From the NCBI RefSeq assembly GCF_951793255.1, contig NZ_OX636706.1, positions 2,412,001 through 2,476,000 on the forward strand: a DNA stretch of 64,000 nucleotides. The letters run 5' to 3'. This document shows positions 48,650-56,531 of this stretch, in pieces. The notes under the pieces were generated by a model. It ran no database searches, was not told where the DNA came from, and worked only from the letters and a program-made list of their open reading frames with translations. The translations under genes were made by a program, and so were the position numbers. Numbering within the stretch: position 1 is the first letter of the stretch; each line of letters begins with the position of its first letter. This DNA is from Desulfovibrio piger (GTDB lineage: Bacteria > Desulfobacterota > Desulfovibrionia > Desulfovibrionales > Desulfovibrionaceae).

Positions 48650-48963
48650 GTTATTTGGTCCTGCTGAACGCCACGGAACGAAATGAAAAGACACGCGTTG
48701 GGTGTTTTTTGATGGGCGGTTTTGATTTGTGGCCCGTACATCCGCTCTGCCCTGCTCCGTTTCTTTTTTCCACGAGTCATCCAGAAAAGCTCGTGACACG
48801 GCATACTTCCCTTGGAGCATTTGCCAGTCCGTGTTTACCGAGGGACATTGCCGTCTTGTGCCACTCCATCAGCATCTCTATGATTTGCAAGGGACAGTGC
48901 TCCTTGGCCTGCATCCGCAGGGAGAACGACAAAGACAGGAAGGACTCCGGCGAGCGACGACAC
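48650..48963. other. Intergenic region between rho and tpx, no gene seen
   Basis: Between the two facing terminators nothing with a family resemblance or a good ribosome binding site is seen on either strand; no tRNA or structured RNA recognised. Confidence 0.5.
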
Positions 48964-48990
48964 AAAAAAAGGGCTCCCCGAAGGGAGCCC
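48964..48990 (-). terminator. Terminator of tpx
   Basis: GGGCTCC/GGAGCCC stem (48971-48990) with short loop, followed on the minus strand by seven T, 30 bases after the tpx stop. Confidence 0.85.
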
Positions 48991-49019
48991 GGAAGCATCA
49001 GAGCAATGGATGGGGCCGG

Positions 49020-49523
49020 TTAGGCCAGCTTCTTCACCGCTTCCAGAACGGCGTCGTAGTCAGGCTCGTTGGTCACTTCGGGCACCAGCTGGCTGTAAGC
49101 CAGCGTACCGTCGGGAGCCACCACGAAGATGGCGCGGGCCAGCAGACGCAGTTCCTGGATCAGCACGCCGTAGTTCTTGCCGAAATCCACGTCCTTGTAG
49201 TCGGACAGGCTTTCCACGGCCTGCACGCCGGCGGCACCGCACCAGCGGGCCTGAGCGAAGGGCAGGTCGCAGCTCAGGGCCAGGATCTGCACTTTGTCGG
49301 ACAGGGCAGCGGCTTCCTTGTTGAAGCGGCGCACTTCCATATCACACACGGGCGTATCCAGAGAAGGCACGCTCACCAGGACCACGATCTTGCCCGCGTA
49401 GTCTTTCAGGCTGCGGGGTTCGAGGCCGTTGTTGCACACCGTGAATTCGGGGGCCTTCTGGCCAACGACGGGCAGGTTGCCTTCGAGGTGGAGAGGATTA
49501 CCCATGAAAGTGACAGTATTCAT
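49020..49523 (-). CDS. tpx: Thiol peroxidase Tpx
   Basis: A 167-residue atypical 2-Cys peroxiredoxin that reduces peroxides using thioredoxin. The peroxidatic Cys is in VPSLDTPVCDMEVRRFN (Cys60 region) and the resolving Cys in LSCDLPFAQARWC (near Cys94); both are present. Length equals E. coli Tpx (168). AAGGAG lies six bases before the ATG. It is a single gene with its own terminator, sensible in an anaerobe that needs oxygen defence. Confidence 0.95.
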   Translation of the reverse strand: MNTVTFMGNPLHLEGNLPVVGQKAPEFTVCNNGLEPRSLKDYAGKIVVLVSVPSLDTPVCDMEVRRFNKEAAALSDKVQILALSCDLPFAQARWCGAAGVQAVESLSDYKDVDFGKNYGVLIQELRLLARAIFVVAPDGTLAYSQLVPEVTNEPDYDAVLEAVKKLA

Positions 49524-49598
49524 AAAAAGCTCCTTGCGGCTTTTGCGTTCAAGATGCCCTTATGTAGCAGGATGCTCTATTCTTGTCAAGAATATTTC

Positions 49599-50462
49599 CT
49601 ATTTAACGGAATCCCAGACCAGGGCGGCCCATTCGCCGTCGATGATACGGCGCGGTTCGGGCAGTCCCTGGGCCTTGTAGGCCGCGGTCACGCCGTCAGC
49701 CTGGATCTCCAAGAGCCCGGAAAGGACGAGGCAACCGCCGGGGCGGCAGGCGCGCACGATATCGGCCGCCATCTCGGTCAGCGGACGGGCCAGGATGTTG
49801 GCCAGCACCAGGTCGAACTGCTTGCCGGCCACGGCATCGATGCTGCCCTCGGCCACGGTGAAGTTTTCAGGCGCGATGGCGTTGAGGGCACGGTTCTCGA
49901 CCGCGTTGTCCACGGCCAGCGGATCGATGTCCAGACCTTCGCCCGTAAGGCCGAACTTGCAGCAGCCGATGCCCAGCACCCCGGAACCGGTGCCCAGGTC
50001 GAGGAAATGCTGTCCCTGCTGCAGGCGTCCGGCTTCCAGCAGGTCGCTGACCACACGCAGGCACAGGGCCGTGGTGGCATGATGGCCGGTACCAAAGGCA
50101 CTCTTGGGCTCGATGAGGATGGGCGTCCGGCCGGGAAAGTCCTGCGTATCCGCCAGCCACGGCGGCAGGACCACAAAATGGTTACCGCAACACACAGGCG
50201 TGAAGAACTGACGCCAGGCCGCCAGCCAGTCGGTCTCCTCCAGCTCGGAAAGAGCGCTTTCCGCAGCCGGGACGGTCTGCTTCAGCAGCTGCTGCAGCCG
50301 TTCCAGAAAATCCTTCTGCTCGCAGTGGACCCGGAAGCGCGTCTCGCCGGTGGGCAGGCTCTGCTCTTCCCAGCCAAAGGGCACTTCCAGGGCCAGCAGG
50401 CCGGTGGCGCAGTCGTAATCACTTTCCGCAACAACAATTTCGAGGCGATGGATGGTTTTCAT
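49599..50462 (-). CDS. prmA: Ribosomal protein L11 methyltransferase PrmA
   Basis: A 287-residue AdoMet-dependent methyltransferase. The N-terminal substrate domain is short; FFTPVCCGNHFVVLPPW leads into the catalytic domain with LIEPKSAFGTGHHATTALCL, the AdoMet loop FLDLGTGSGVLGIG near residue 154, LDIDPLAVDNAVEN, and the NPPY-like motif VLANILARPL. It modifies amino groups of ribosomal protein L11. Length fits (about 293). It is divergent from the methyltransferase gene at 50706. Confidence 0.93.
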   Translation of the reverse strand: MKTIHRLEIVVAESDYDCATGLLALEVPFGWEEQSLPTGETRFRVHCEQKDFLERLQQLLKQTVPAAESALSELEETDWLAAWRQFFTPVCCGNHFVVLPPWLADTQDFPGRTPILIEPKSAFGTGHHATTALCLRVVSDLLEAGRLQQGQHFLDLGTGSGVLGIGCCKFGLTGEGLDIDPLAVDNAVENRALNAIAPENFTVAEGSIDAVAGKQFDLVLANILARPLTEMAADIVRACRPGGCLVLSGLLEIQADGVTAAYKAQGLPEPRRIIDGEWAALVWDSVK

Positions 50463-50705
50463 GCATTCTGCCTAGCCCGCACACCGGGCCCTGTCAAGCC
50501 GGCATGTTGATTTGCGGCGCAAATGCCTGTATGGATTGTCGGCATCGGCCTTTTGCCGTCTGCTTCGTGAGTGCGTCCCCGGGCGGGGCGCCTCCTTTTT
50601 TTCAGCTTTTCAAATTTTCCTAGTGATCCCCTGAGAATTCCACAAGCCTTTTCCGGCCAGGCGGGACGTATCCGGCCCAGACGGAAAAATATACGGGAGA
50701 CGACG

Positions 50706-51413
50706 ATGCTGGACCAGATCCTTGCGGACATCCGCAAGACCTTCGATGTGGACTTTGTCCCCCTGCAGCTGGATGACGGCCAGCTGGAGGTCCTGAACAT
50801 CAACAATATGCAAAGCCATCTGGACGGGCTGCTGGCACGGCACGCCATCCATGACCCGCTGAAAGATCTGCCGCTCTGGGCCAAGGTCTGGCCGGGCTCC
50901 TTCGTGCTGGGGCGCTTCCTGCGCAAGCTGGAGCCCGAGGGCAAGACCATGCTGGAGCTGGGCGGCGGTTGTGGCGTGCTCAGTCTGGTGGCCTCCCGTT
51001 ACGGCTTCCGCCATATCGTGACCAGCGACATCGTCAATGATGCCCTCCAGTTCGCCCGGGCCAACGTGCTGCACAACAAGCTGCAGGACCTGATCGACGT
51101 CTGCTATCTGGACGTTTCCCGTCCCGGCAAGGACGAGCGCTTTCCCGAAGGCTTCGACCGCATCGTCGCTTCGGAGCTCCTGTATCTCGATGACCTGCAC
51201 CGGCCGCTGCTGAAGTTCGTGGACCGCCATCTGGCCCCGGGCGGCAAGGCCGTGTTCTGCACGGACATGGCCCGCGCCAAACCGCATTTTGCCAAGCTGG
51301 CTGCCAAGACCTTCCAGGTGCAGGAAGGCCATATCGGCGTCAAGAGCCAGGATGCCGACGGCAAGGAACAGCGCCGCATCTATGTCCTGCATATCCTGGA
51401 GCGCAAGCAGTAG
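50706..51413 (+). CDS. Class I SAM-dependent methyltransferase
   Basis: A 235-residue methyltransferase of the Rossmann type. The AdoMet loop is MLELGGGCGVLSLVASRYG near residue 81, with the acidic residue of the second strand in VTSDIVND and ASELLYLDDLHRPLL near the active site. The composition and the layout resemble protein-modifying (METTL-like) methyltransferases, but the substrate is unknown. ATG 50706 has GGGAGA five bases before it; the frame is open upstream without support. It ends two bases before the YcaO gene, so they are coupled and may act in one pathway. Confidence 0.8.
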   Translation: MLDQILADIRKTFDVDFVPLQLDDGQLEVLNINNMQSHLDGLLARHAIHDPLKDLPLWAKVWPGSFVLGRFLRKLEPEGKTMLELGGGCGVLSLVASRYGFRHIVTSDIVNDALQFARANVLHNKLQDLIDVCYLDVSRPGKDERFPEGFDRIVASELLYLDDLHRPLLKFVDRHLAPGGKAVFCTDMARAKPHFAKLAAKTFQVQEGHIGVKSQDADGKEQRRIYVLHILERKQ

Positions 51414-51415
51414 CC

Positions 51416-53161
51416 ATGAGCACGACCACTCTTCCCGTCATCCGTCTGCAGTCCTGCCCCAAGGGCTATACCCGCGACCTGGACAAGACCATCTCGCCCC
51501 AGGAGACCTATGAACGCGTGCAGGCCCGCATGCAGGCCGCCGGTCTGGACATCCTGGCCGAAGTCCGCCGCGTGGACGTGGGCCGTCTGGGCATCCCGGT
51601 CTACCTCAGCGTTTGCGGCAGGGACGCCCGCGGCATCATGCCCACCCGCAAACAGATGGGCAAAGGTTCCTCGCCGGAACAGGCCCGTGCTTCCGCTCTG
51701 ATGGAGCTGATGGAACGCTTTGCCTTCTTCAGTTTCTGGCAGCGCCTGCCGCATATGGTCAGCGCCACCTGGGCCGAGGCCGAGGAGCGTTTCGGCAAGG
51801 ATCTGCTGCCCATCGAGGAGATCTGCCGCTCCGTGGACGACAGTCTTTCCCCGGAACAGGCCCGCGAAGCCATGAGCACCCTGCGCTGGAACTTCTTCCC
51901 TGCCACGCATCTGGCTGACGGCCGTACTGTCTGGCTGCCGCTGGACTGGTTCAAGCTGCTGGGCGAATTCAACGGCACGTCCGCCGGCAACAGCCCGGAG
52001 GAATCGCTTCTGCAGGGCCTTTCCGAACTGGTGGAGCGGCATGTCTGCTGCCGTATCGACCGGGAACGCCTGACCACCCCCACCATCGATCCTCATGAGG
52101 TGGACGATCCCACCCTGCGCGACCTGCTGGCCGCCTTTGAGCGGGAAGGCATCCATATCGTGCTCAAGGATTTCTCCCTGGGCATGCCGCTGCCCACTGT
52201 CGGCGCGGTGGCCTGGGACCCGGCCACCTTCCCGGCCCGCTCCGAGATCGTGTTCACGGCCGGCACCGCAGCCTCTCCGGCCAAGGCCGCCATCCGTGCC
52301 GTCACGGAGATCGCCCAGCTGGGCGGTGACTTCTGCACGCAGGCCTGCTACGAGGCCTCCGGTCTTTCCAAGTTCGAGCGCCTGGAGGATATCCAGTGGC
52401 TGCTGGAAGGGCCCGTCTGCCGCCTGTCCGACCTGCCCAGCGTGGAAGCGCCCGACATCCGCGACGAGCTGCTTCGGGCGCTGCATGATCTGGAACCGGT
52501 ACAGGTCTATGCTGTAGAGACTACGCATCCCGATCTGGGCGTCCCGGCCCACTACTGCATCGCTCCGGGACTCTCCTTCCGCGAGCGTGACCGCAACCAG
52601 AGCATCGGTCTGTTCGTGGGCCGCAAGCTGGCTGAAGAAGCGGACGAGGAAACGGCCCTGCATGGGCTGGCCGTGCTGGAACGCTGCTACCCCGGCGCGC
52701 ATTTCCTGCCCTTTTTCCGGGCCATGCTGGCCCTGCGTGCGGAACGTTTTGAAGAAGCTCGCGACCTTTTCGCCCAAGCCCGCCCCCTGCAGCCCGAAAA
52801 TGACGCCAAGGGGCTGGCCGCCTTTTACGAAGGTTATGTCTCCACGCTGACCGGCGACTGGGAAAGTGCCCTGTCCCCCCTGCGTGACGCTGTGGCCCTA
52901 TGCCCGGACATGAAGGAATACGGCAATCTGCTGGGCGTCTGCCTGTTCAAGCTCAAGCGTTATGAAGAGGCTGCCGCGGCCTTCCGTGCCGTGCTCAAGG
53001 TGGACAAGGGCTCGGTGATGGACCTGGCCAATCTGGGGCTGTGCGAGAAATTCCTGGGCCAGAAGGAAGCCGCCATGGAACATCTGGCGGCCGCGCTGGA
53101 AGTGGATCCTTCGCTGGACTTTGCCCGCACGCATCTGGAAGAGCTTAAAGCATCGCTTTAA
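51416..53161 (+). CDS. YcaO-domain protein with C-terminal TPR repeats
   Basis: A 581-residue protein. Residues about 50-400 form a YcaO domain, an ATP-using enzyme that activates backbone amides; its ATP- and metal-binding motifs are visible as ASALMELMERFAFFSF (near 95) and LLQGLSELVERHVCCR (near 200), and TAASPAKAAIRAVTEIAQL follows. Residues about 425-580 are three to four TPR repeats. The Pro-rich PxPxP tail of azole-forming enzymes is absent, so this is the non-azoline YcaO class; E. coli YcaO also has a C-terminal helical repeat domain and is linked to methylthiolation of ribosomal S12 by RimO. No TfuA, radical-SAM or precursor peptide gene is next to it. Confidence 0.88.
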   Translation: MSTTTLPVIRLQSCPKGYTRDLDKTISPQETYERVQARMQAAGLDILAEVRRVDVGRLGIPVYLSVCGRDARGIMPTRKQMGKGSSPEQARASALMELMERFAFFSFWQRLPHMVSATWAEAEERFGKDLLPIEEICRSVDDSLSPEQAREAMSTLRWNFFPATHLADGRTVWLPLDWFKLLGEFNGTSAGNSPEESLLQGLSELVERHVCCRIDRERLTTPTIDPHEVDDPTLRDLLAAFEREGIHIVLKDFSLGMPLPTVGAVAWDPATFPARSEIVFTAGTAASPAKAAIRAVTEIAQLGGDFCTQACYEASGLSKFERLEDIQWLLEGPVCRLSDLPSVEAPDIRDELLRALHDLEPVQVYAVETTHPDLGVPAHYCIAPGLSFRERDRNQSIGLFVGRKLAEEADEETALHGLAVLERCYPGAHFLPFFRAMLALRAERFEEARDLFAQARPLQPENDAKGLAAFYEGYVSTLTGDWESALSPLRDAVALCPDMKEYGNLLGVCLFKLKRYEEAAAAFRAVLKVDKGSVMDLANLGLCEKFLGQKEAAMEHLAAALEVDPSLDFARTHLEELKASL

Positions 53162-53186
53162 GTATTATCGTATTCCATGACCACGG

Positions 53187-53222
53187 GGGAGAAAGTCCTG
53201 TACAGGGCTTTCTCCCTTTTTC
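53187..53222 (+). terminator. Terminator after the YcaO gene
   Basis: A 30-base near-perfect palindrome: GGGAGAAAGTCCTGT with ACAGGGCTTTCTCCC (one G-T pair), followed by six T. Confidence 0.92.
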
Positions 53223-53358
53223 ATCCTCTCAGGATGACCTGACGACCGCTGCCGTGCCCTACTCCGTTTCCTGAAAAGACAGGGGGAAAGCGGCTTTACA
53301 AGCCCGGCCGGGACGCGTACACCTCTTTTTCTAATACGATTTTTTACCGAGGTACCCA

Positions 53359-54057
53359 ATGACCCGTTTTCTTCTGCTGCTTTGCGCGGCCTTCCTGCTG
53401 GCCGGTTGCGGCGCCAAGGGCGTGACCGTTGTGGACAAGTCCGGCTTCGTGACCATGAGCCAACGTATGCCCCAGGAAATGAAAGCCCGCGGCCTGCTCA
53501 CCGACGACGGCAGCTATATCTCCCTGCCCGGTGGCGGGGGCGAGAACTATGGCGAGATCCTTTTCCGTCAGCTCTCGCCTGAATTTTTGTTCAATGACAG
53601 GGGCCACGTCTATCTGGGCAGCACCTTTGCCGCCACGCGCACGCCGTCCAGCCATGCCACCGTGCGCAAGACCGGCTTCACCATCGTCCACCCCACCCAG
53701 ACCATCAATCTGGCCATGCTGGGCATCGTGGACTGGAACAACGACGAAAAGGACGAATGGCTCATCGCCTGCGATGTCCGCCCGCATCTGGGCTCCGAAA
53801 GCCGCACCTATTATGTGCTGGTGCCGCCGCCGCTGCGTAAGGGCGAGCCCCTGCAGGCCACTGTGGCCGCGGTGTACGAATGTTATGGTCTGGCCTGCAA
53901 GCTCACTGTGCGCGACAGTCGCGCCATCTCCCGCGTGGGCGAAGGCGAACTGCCCCCCACGGACGTGCATGATGCCCTGCCCGGCATGGAAGGCGTGACC
54001 GAGCCGCCCAAGCCCGACAGTACGCCCCGCTCCGGCCTTCAGGAACGGTCGCTATAG
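53359..54057 (+). CDS. Predicted lipoprotein of unknown function
   Basis: A 232-residue protein with signal peptide and lipobox LAGC (Cys at about residue 17). I do not recognise its family. The mature part is beta-rich with aromatic residues (YGEILFRQLSPEFLFNDRGHVYLG, INLAMLGIVDWNNDEKDEWLIACDVRP), and a Pro/Ser-rich tail. It contains two further Cys (ECYGLACKL) that could form a disulphide. The start has GAGG seven bases before it and a strong terminator follows. Gene and codon use are of the host type. Confidence 0.78.
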   Translation: MTRFLLLLCAAFLLAGCGAKGVTVVDKSGFVTMSQRMPQEMKARGLLTDDGSYISLPGGGGENYGEILFRQLSPEFLFNDRGHVYLGSTFAATRTPSSHATVRKTGFTIVHPTQTINLAMLGIVDWNNDEKDEWLIACDVRPHLGSESRTYYVLVPPPLRKGEPLQATVAAVYECYGLACKLTVRDSRAISRVGEGELPPTDVHDALPGMEGVTEPPKPDSTPRSGLQERSL

Positions 54058-54080
54058 GCAGCGCCGCAGGATACAAAGTA

Positions 54081-54126
54081 AACAAAGCGGGCCCTCCCAA
54101 AAGGAGAGGTCCGCTTTGTTTTGTTT
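54081..54126 (+). terminator. Terminator after the lipoprotein gene
   Basis: AACAAAGCGGGCCCTCC pairs with GGAGAGGTCCGCTTTGTT, followed by T-rich sequence. Confidence 0.88.
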
Positions 54127-54204
54127 ATAACAATTGCTCTTTTGTTCAAGGGATCGAAGCTATACGAAAAAAACACCTGCATCACTGCAAGCGCTTGATT
54201 GTTC

Positions 54205-54213
54205 TGGCGTCCC
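54205..54213 (+). repeat. Candidate attachment site, far end
   Basis: TGGCGTCCC equals, on this strand, the 3' end of tRNA-Glu (60139-60147). It is located between the lipoprotein terminator and the IS200-type element, where the island would end. Confidence 0.45.
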
Positions 54214-54229
54214 GACAGGAATAAAATTG

Positions 54230-54822
54230 AACACTCCACCGGCTAAAGCCGGTGGATTCACCGTGGCGACTAAAGTCGCGTTCCGGCTAAAGCCGGTATG
54301 GCCCCTGCTGAAGCAGGCTGAAGTCATTCCCCCTCAATTCGGAAGGTTTCATCTGCATCTTCCTGTTGCGTGATGTATTGCTTAATGACCTCATCGGTCA
54401 CATTGCCACTGCTGCAACAGAAATAGCCACGCGCCCACATATGACGTCCCCAGTACTGGCGGCGCAACAATGGAAATTCATTTATCATGGCATGCGCGGT
54501 TCGGCCTTTCAGTTGTTGCATCAACTTGCTCACAGCAAGGCTTGGTGAAATCGAAACGAAAAGATGGATATGGTCGGGTGCTATATGTCCTTTGAGAATT
54601 TCCACCTGATGCTTTTCACAGATGCCGCGTATCAGCGACCTGGCTCTCTGGGCGATGTCGCCTGACAAAATCTTTTTCCTGTACTTGGTTATCCAGACCA
54701 GGTGCAGGTGAATTGAAAAAACACTGTGGGAGCCTTTACGATAATTGCTCATGCCCACAGACTACAAAAGAAACGCTAAAGCCGCCACCTAAAGGTGGGG
54801 GTTTTACCCCTCCCTGAGTGGG
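54230..54822 (-). mobile_element. IS200-type element truncating the helicase gene
   Basis: One Y1 transposase flanked by hairpins that share a TAAA loop: CCACCGGC/GCCGGTGG (54236-54255), GCGAC/GTCGC (54266-54279), CCGGC/GCCGG (54283-54296) on one side and CCACC/GGTGG (54785-54798) on the other; CCTGC/GCAGG with loop TGAA is at 54304-54317. The helicase frame breaks at its right border; the outer borders are estimates. Confidence 0.75.
54324..54758 (-). CDS. tnpA: IS200/IS605-family transposase TnpA
   Basis: A 144-residue Y1 transposase of a different subgroup from the one near 10 kb. The HUH motif is in APDHIHLFVSI (near residue 60) and the catalytic Tyr in VTDEVIKQYITQQ (near residue 127), preceded by ARGYFCCSSGN. 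All essential residues are present. No accessory tnpB is present. The element stands inside the island and its insertion is the likely cause of loss of the 3' part of the helicase gene. Confidence 0.92.
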   Translation of the reverse strand: MGMSNYRKGSHSVFSIHLHLVWITKYRKKILSGDIAQRARSLIRGICEKHQVEILKGHIAPDHIHLFVSISPSLAVSKLMQQLKGRTAHAMINEFPLLRRQYWGRHMWARGYFCCSSGNVTDEVIKQYITQQEDADETFRIEGE

Positions 54823-56531
54823 ACAATAAATCGCGTCTTGGCCTGCTTGAGGATGTTTTCAAAGGAAAAAGCAGCGATGTGGTGGCACTCGTCAACAATA
54901 ATATGGCCGTAGCCATCTAAAAATTCGGCCAGATCGTCTTTACGGGCAAGCGTCTGGAGCAGAGCGATATCAATTTTACCGCTGGGCTTATGTTTTCCGG
55001 TACCGATAAGGCCTATATCGCCGGAGGCTATGCCAAGAAACTGAACAAGCCTTTCCTGCCACTGCCGCAAGAGATCCGCACGGTGGACCAACACAAGGGC
55101 ACTGGTTTTCCGTTTGGCGATAAGCGCCGCCGCAACCACTGTTTTGCCAAAAGCGGTAGTTGCGTGGAGTACTCCGATATCCTGCGCCAGCATGGATTTT
55201 ACGGCCAATTGTTGATCCTTGCGCAATTTTCCCTTGAATTTTACCGACAATCCGCTGCCCTTGACGCGTTTATCCTCGATAACCGGAAGAATATTATTGT
55301 ACTCAAGCAGTTCCAGCAGGGCGTCCAGACACCCACGAGGCAGGCCTATGTGTTGCGAAAGGTTTTCCGCGCAACAGACAAGCCGGGGCTTATTCCAAAC
55401 AGGCAGGCGCATGGCCTGCGCTTTGTAAAATTCGGGATTGGCGAATGCCGCAAGACGGATCAGGCGATTCAGCAAGGGCTGGGGAACTTCGCGTTTATCA
55501 ATGAATATCTGATTGGTAAGCACCAGGGTAATGCTTGATGGCAATGGTCCGGCAATCTTACGGCATGAAATCTTCTGATTCTCCCAAGGCCTGGCTGCGT
55601 TATCCCCGTCAGTAGTGAACGCCACGTCCAGAGAGTGTCTGCCGCCACTCGCCTGGAGAATGGCTTGAGAGAGCGCATCCGGCGTCATGCGGACCACTGT
55701 GCTGAGATACGCCCATTGGTCAGGAAATGCTGTTAAGTTTGCATCCACAAAAACGCTGTGCCCTTGTGAGCGCGGTATTTTCTGTAAAGGCAAGGCGATG
55801 AGGTTGCCAAATCCGCCTTTGGGCACTGTATCCTGGCTGGGGAAAAAGCGATCGTAGCTGCTTAAAGCGAGTTGGCGCGTTCTTTCGCAGGTATGGCTGA
55901 CAAGCGCGGCTCCCAGCATGCGGGCTTCACGAGCGGACACCGGAACGGAAAAGAAAATCCAGATGTGCGCGCCTTTGCCGGAGCGGGATATTTCCAACGA
56001 GGCGGGAACATCGCATTGCCGGCAGGAGAGCAACACGGCGCGGGCGTCATCGCGCCACTGCGCCTCATCGAAGTCCATTGCCAGGAAATGGCAGGTGTCG
56101 TCGGGAAGAAGCGGGTAAACCCCAAGCGTCTTTTTACCGGCCAAGTGGTCATAGAGCGCCTGTTCAGTCAATGGGGTCAATTGCCTGTGCTCACAATCGC
56201 CACATCGCACCTTGGGCTTGCCGCAGATTCCAGGACGCCATTCATTGCCGCATACGGGAGAATATCCTGATGTGCCCTTTTGCGATTCCCACCTTTGGGG
56301 ATAAACATCTGTCCGGCCACGGAACAAGCTCTGGAAAAGGGCAATCTTGCCGGCAGGCGAAAGAACAACTGAAGGAGGCGTTACCGGGTCAGCAATAGTG
56401 ACGTCCTCCAAAACGGGCGGCGCGGAAGAGAGGGAACTACCCCAAGTGATGCCGTGTTGCCGCAAGATTGCCTTGAGGTGGGAGTTTTCCGCTTGCAGGC
56501 GGGCCAACTCGGCCGAAACGTCCTCTGTCAT
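54804..56531 (-). CDS. Archaeo-eukaryotic-type primase–helicase (TOTE-type), C-terminally truncated
   Basis: A 575-residue remnant. A short coiled coil (1-25) is followed by a primase/polymerase domain with zinc-binding Cys94, Cys103, Cys110 and Cys113, the catalytic DFD at 153-155 and SGKGAHIW at 184-191, then an SF2 helicase first lobe with Walker A TAFGKT (459-464) and DECHH (547-551). After RFIV (567-570), where the family continues with the GLxAT motif III and a whole second lobe, the frame runs into the IS200-type element and stops. Public databases name this family after TOTE conflict systems (from memory). ATG 56531 overlaps the SWIM gene stop (ATGA), so both form an operon. The helicase is probably inactive; the primase part may still be made. 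Confidence 0.85.
   Translation of the reverse strand: MTEDVSAELARLQAENSHLKAILRQHGITWGSSLSSAPPVLEDVTIADPVTPPSVVLSPAGKIALFQSLFRGRTDVYPQRWESQKGTSGYSPVCGNEWRPGICGKPKVRCGDCEHRQLTPLTEQALYDHLAGKKTLGVYPLLPDDTCHFLAMDFDEAQWRDDARAVLLSCRQCDVPASLEISRSGKGAHIWIFFSVPVSAREARMLGAALVSHTCERTRQLALSSYDRFFPSQDTVPKGGFGNLIALPLQKIPRSQGHSVFVDANLTAFPDQWAYLSTVVRMTPDALSQAILQASGGRHSLDVAFTTDGDNAARPWENQKISCRKIAGPLPSSITLVLTNQIFIDKREVPQPLLNRLIRLAAFANPEFYKAQAMRLPVWNKPRLVCCAENLSQHIGLPRGCLDALLELLEYNNILPVIEDKRVKGSGLSVKFKGKLRKDQQLAVKSMLAQDIGVLHATTAFGKTVVAAALIAKRKTSALVLVHRADLLRQWQERLVQFLGIASGDIGLIGTGKHKPSGKIDIALLQTLARKDDLAEFLDGYGHIIVDECHHIAAFSFENILKQAKTRFIVPLREG

Noticed and set aside
48729-50510. 593-codon open frame opposite tpx and prmA
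   Set aside because: Runs through two recognised genes and a terminator on the other strand; shadow.
51416-53161. YcaO gene as part of a ribosomally made peptide (RiPP) cluster
   Set aside because: No short precursor gene, transporter, dehydrogenase or partner protein nearby, and no PxPxP end.
53162-53358. Short frames between the YcaO and lipoprotein genes as a hidden precursor peptide
   Set aside because: The segment holds a strong terminator and no open frame with start, ribosome binding site and Cys/Ser/Thr-rich core.
54039-54239. 66-codon minus-strand frame left of the IS200-type element as the missing helicase end
   Set aside because: It shows none of the helicase motifs (III-VI) and overlaps the lipoprotein terminator.
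54236-54317. Tandem hairpins as a possible CRISPR array
   Set aside because: Units are not identical repeats with regular spacers, only a shared loop; they fit IS200-type ends better.
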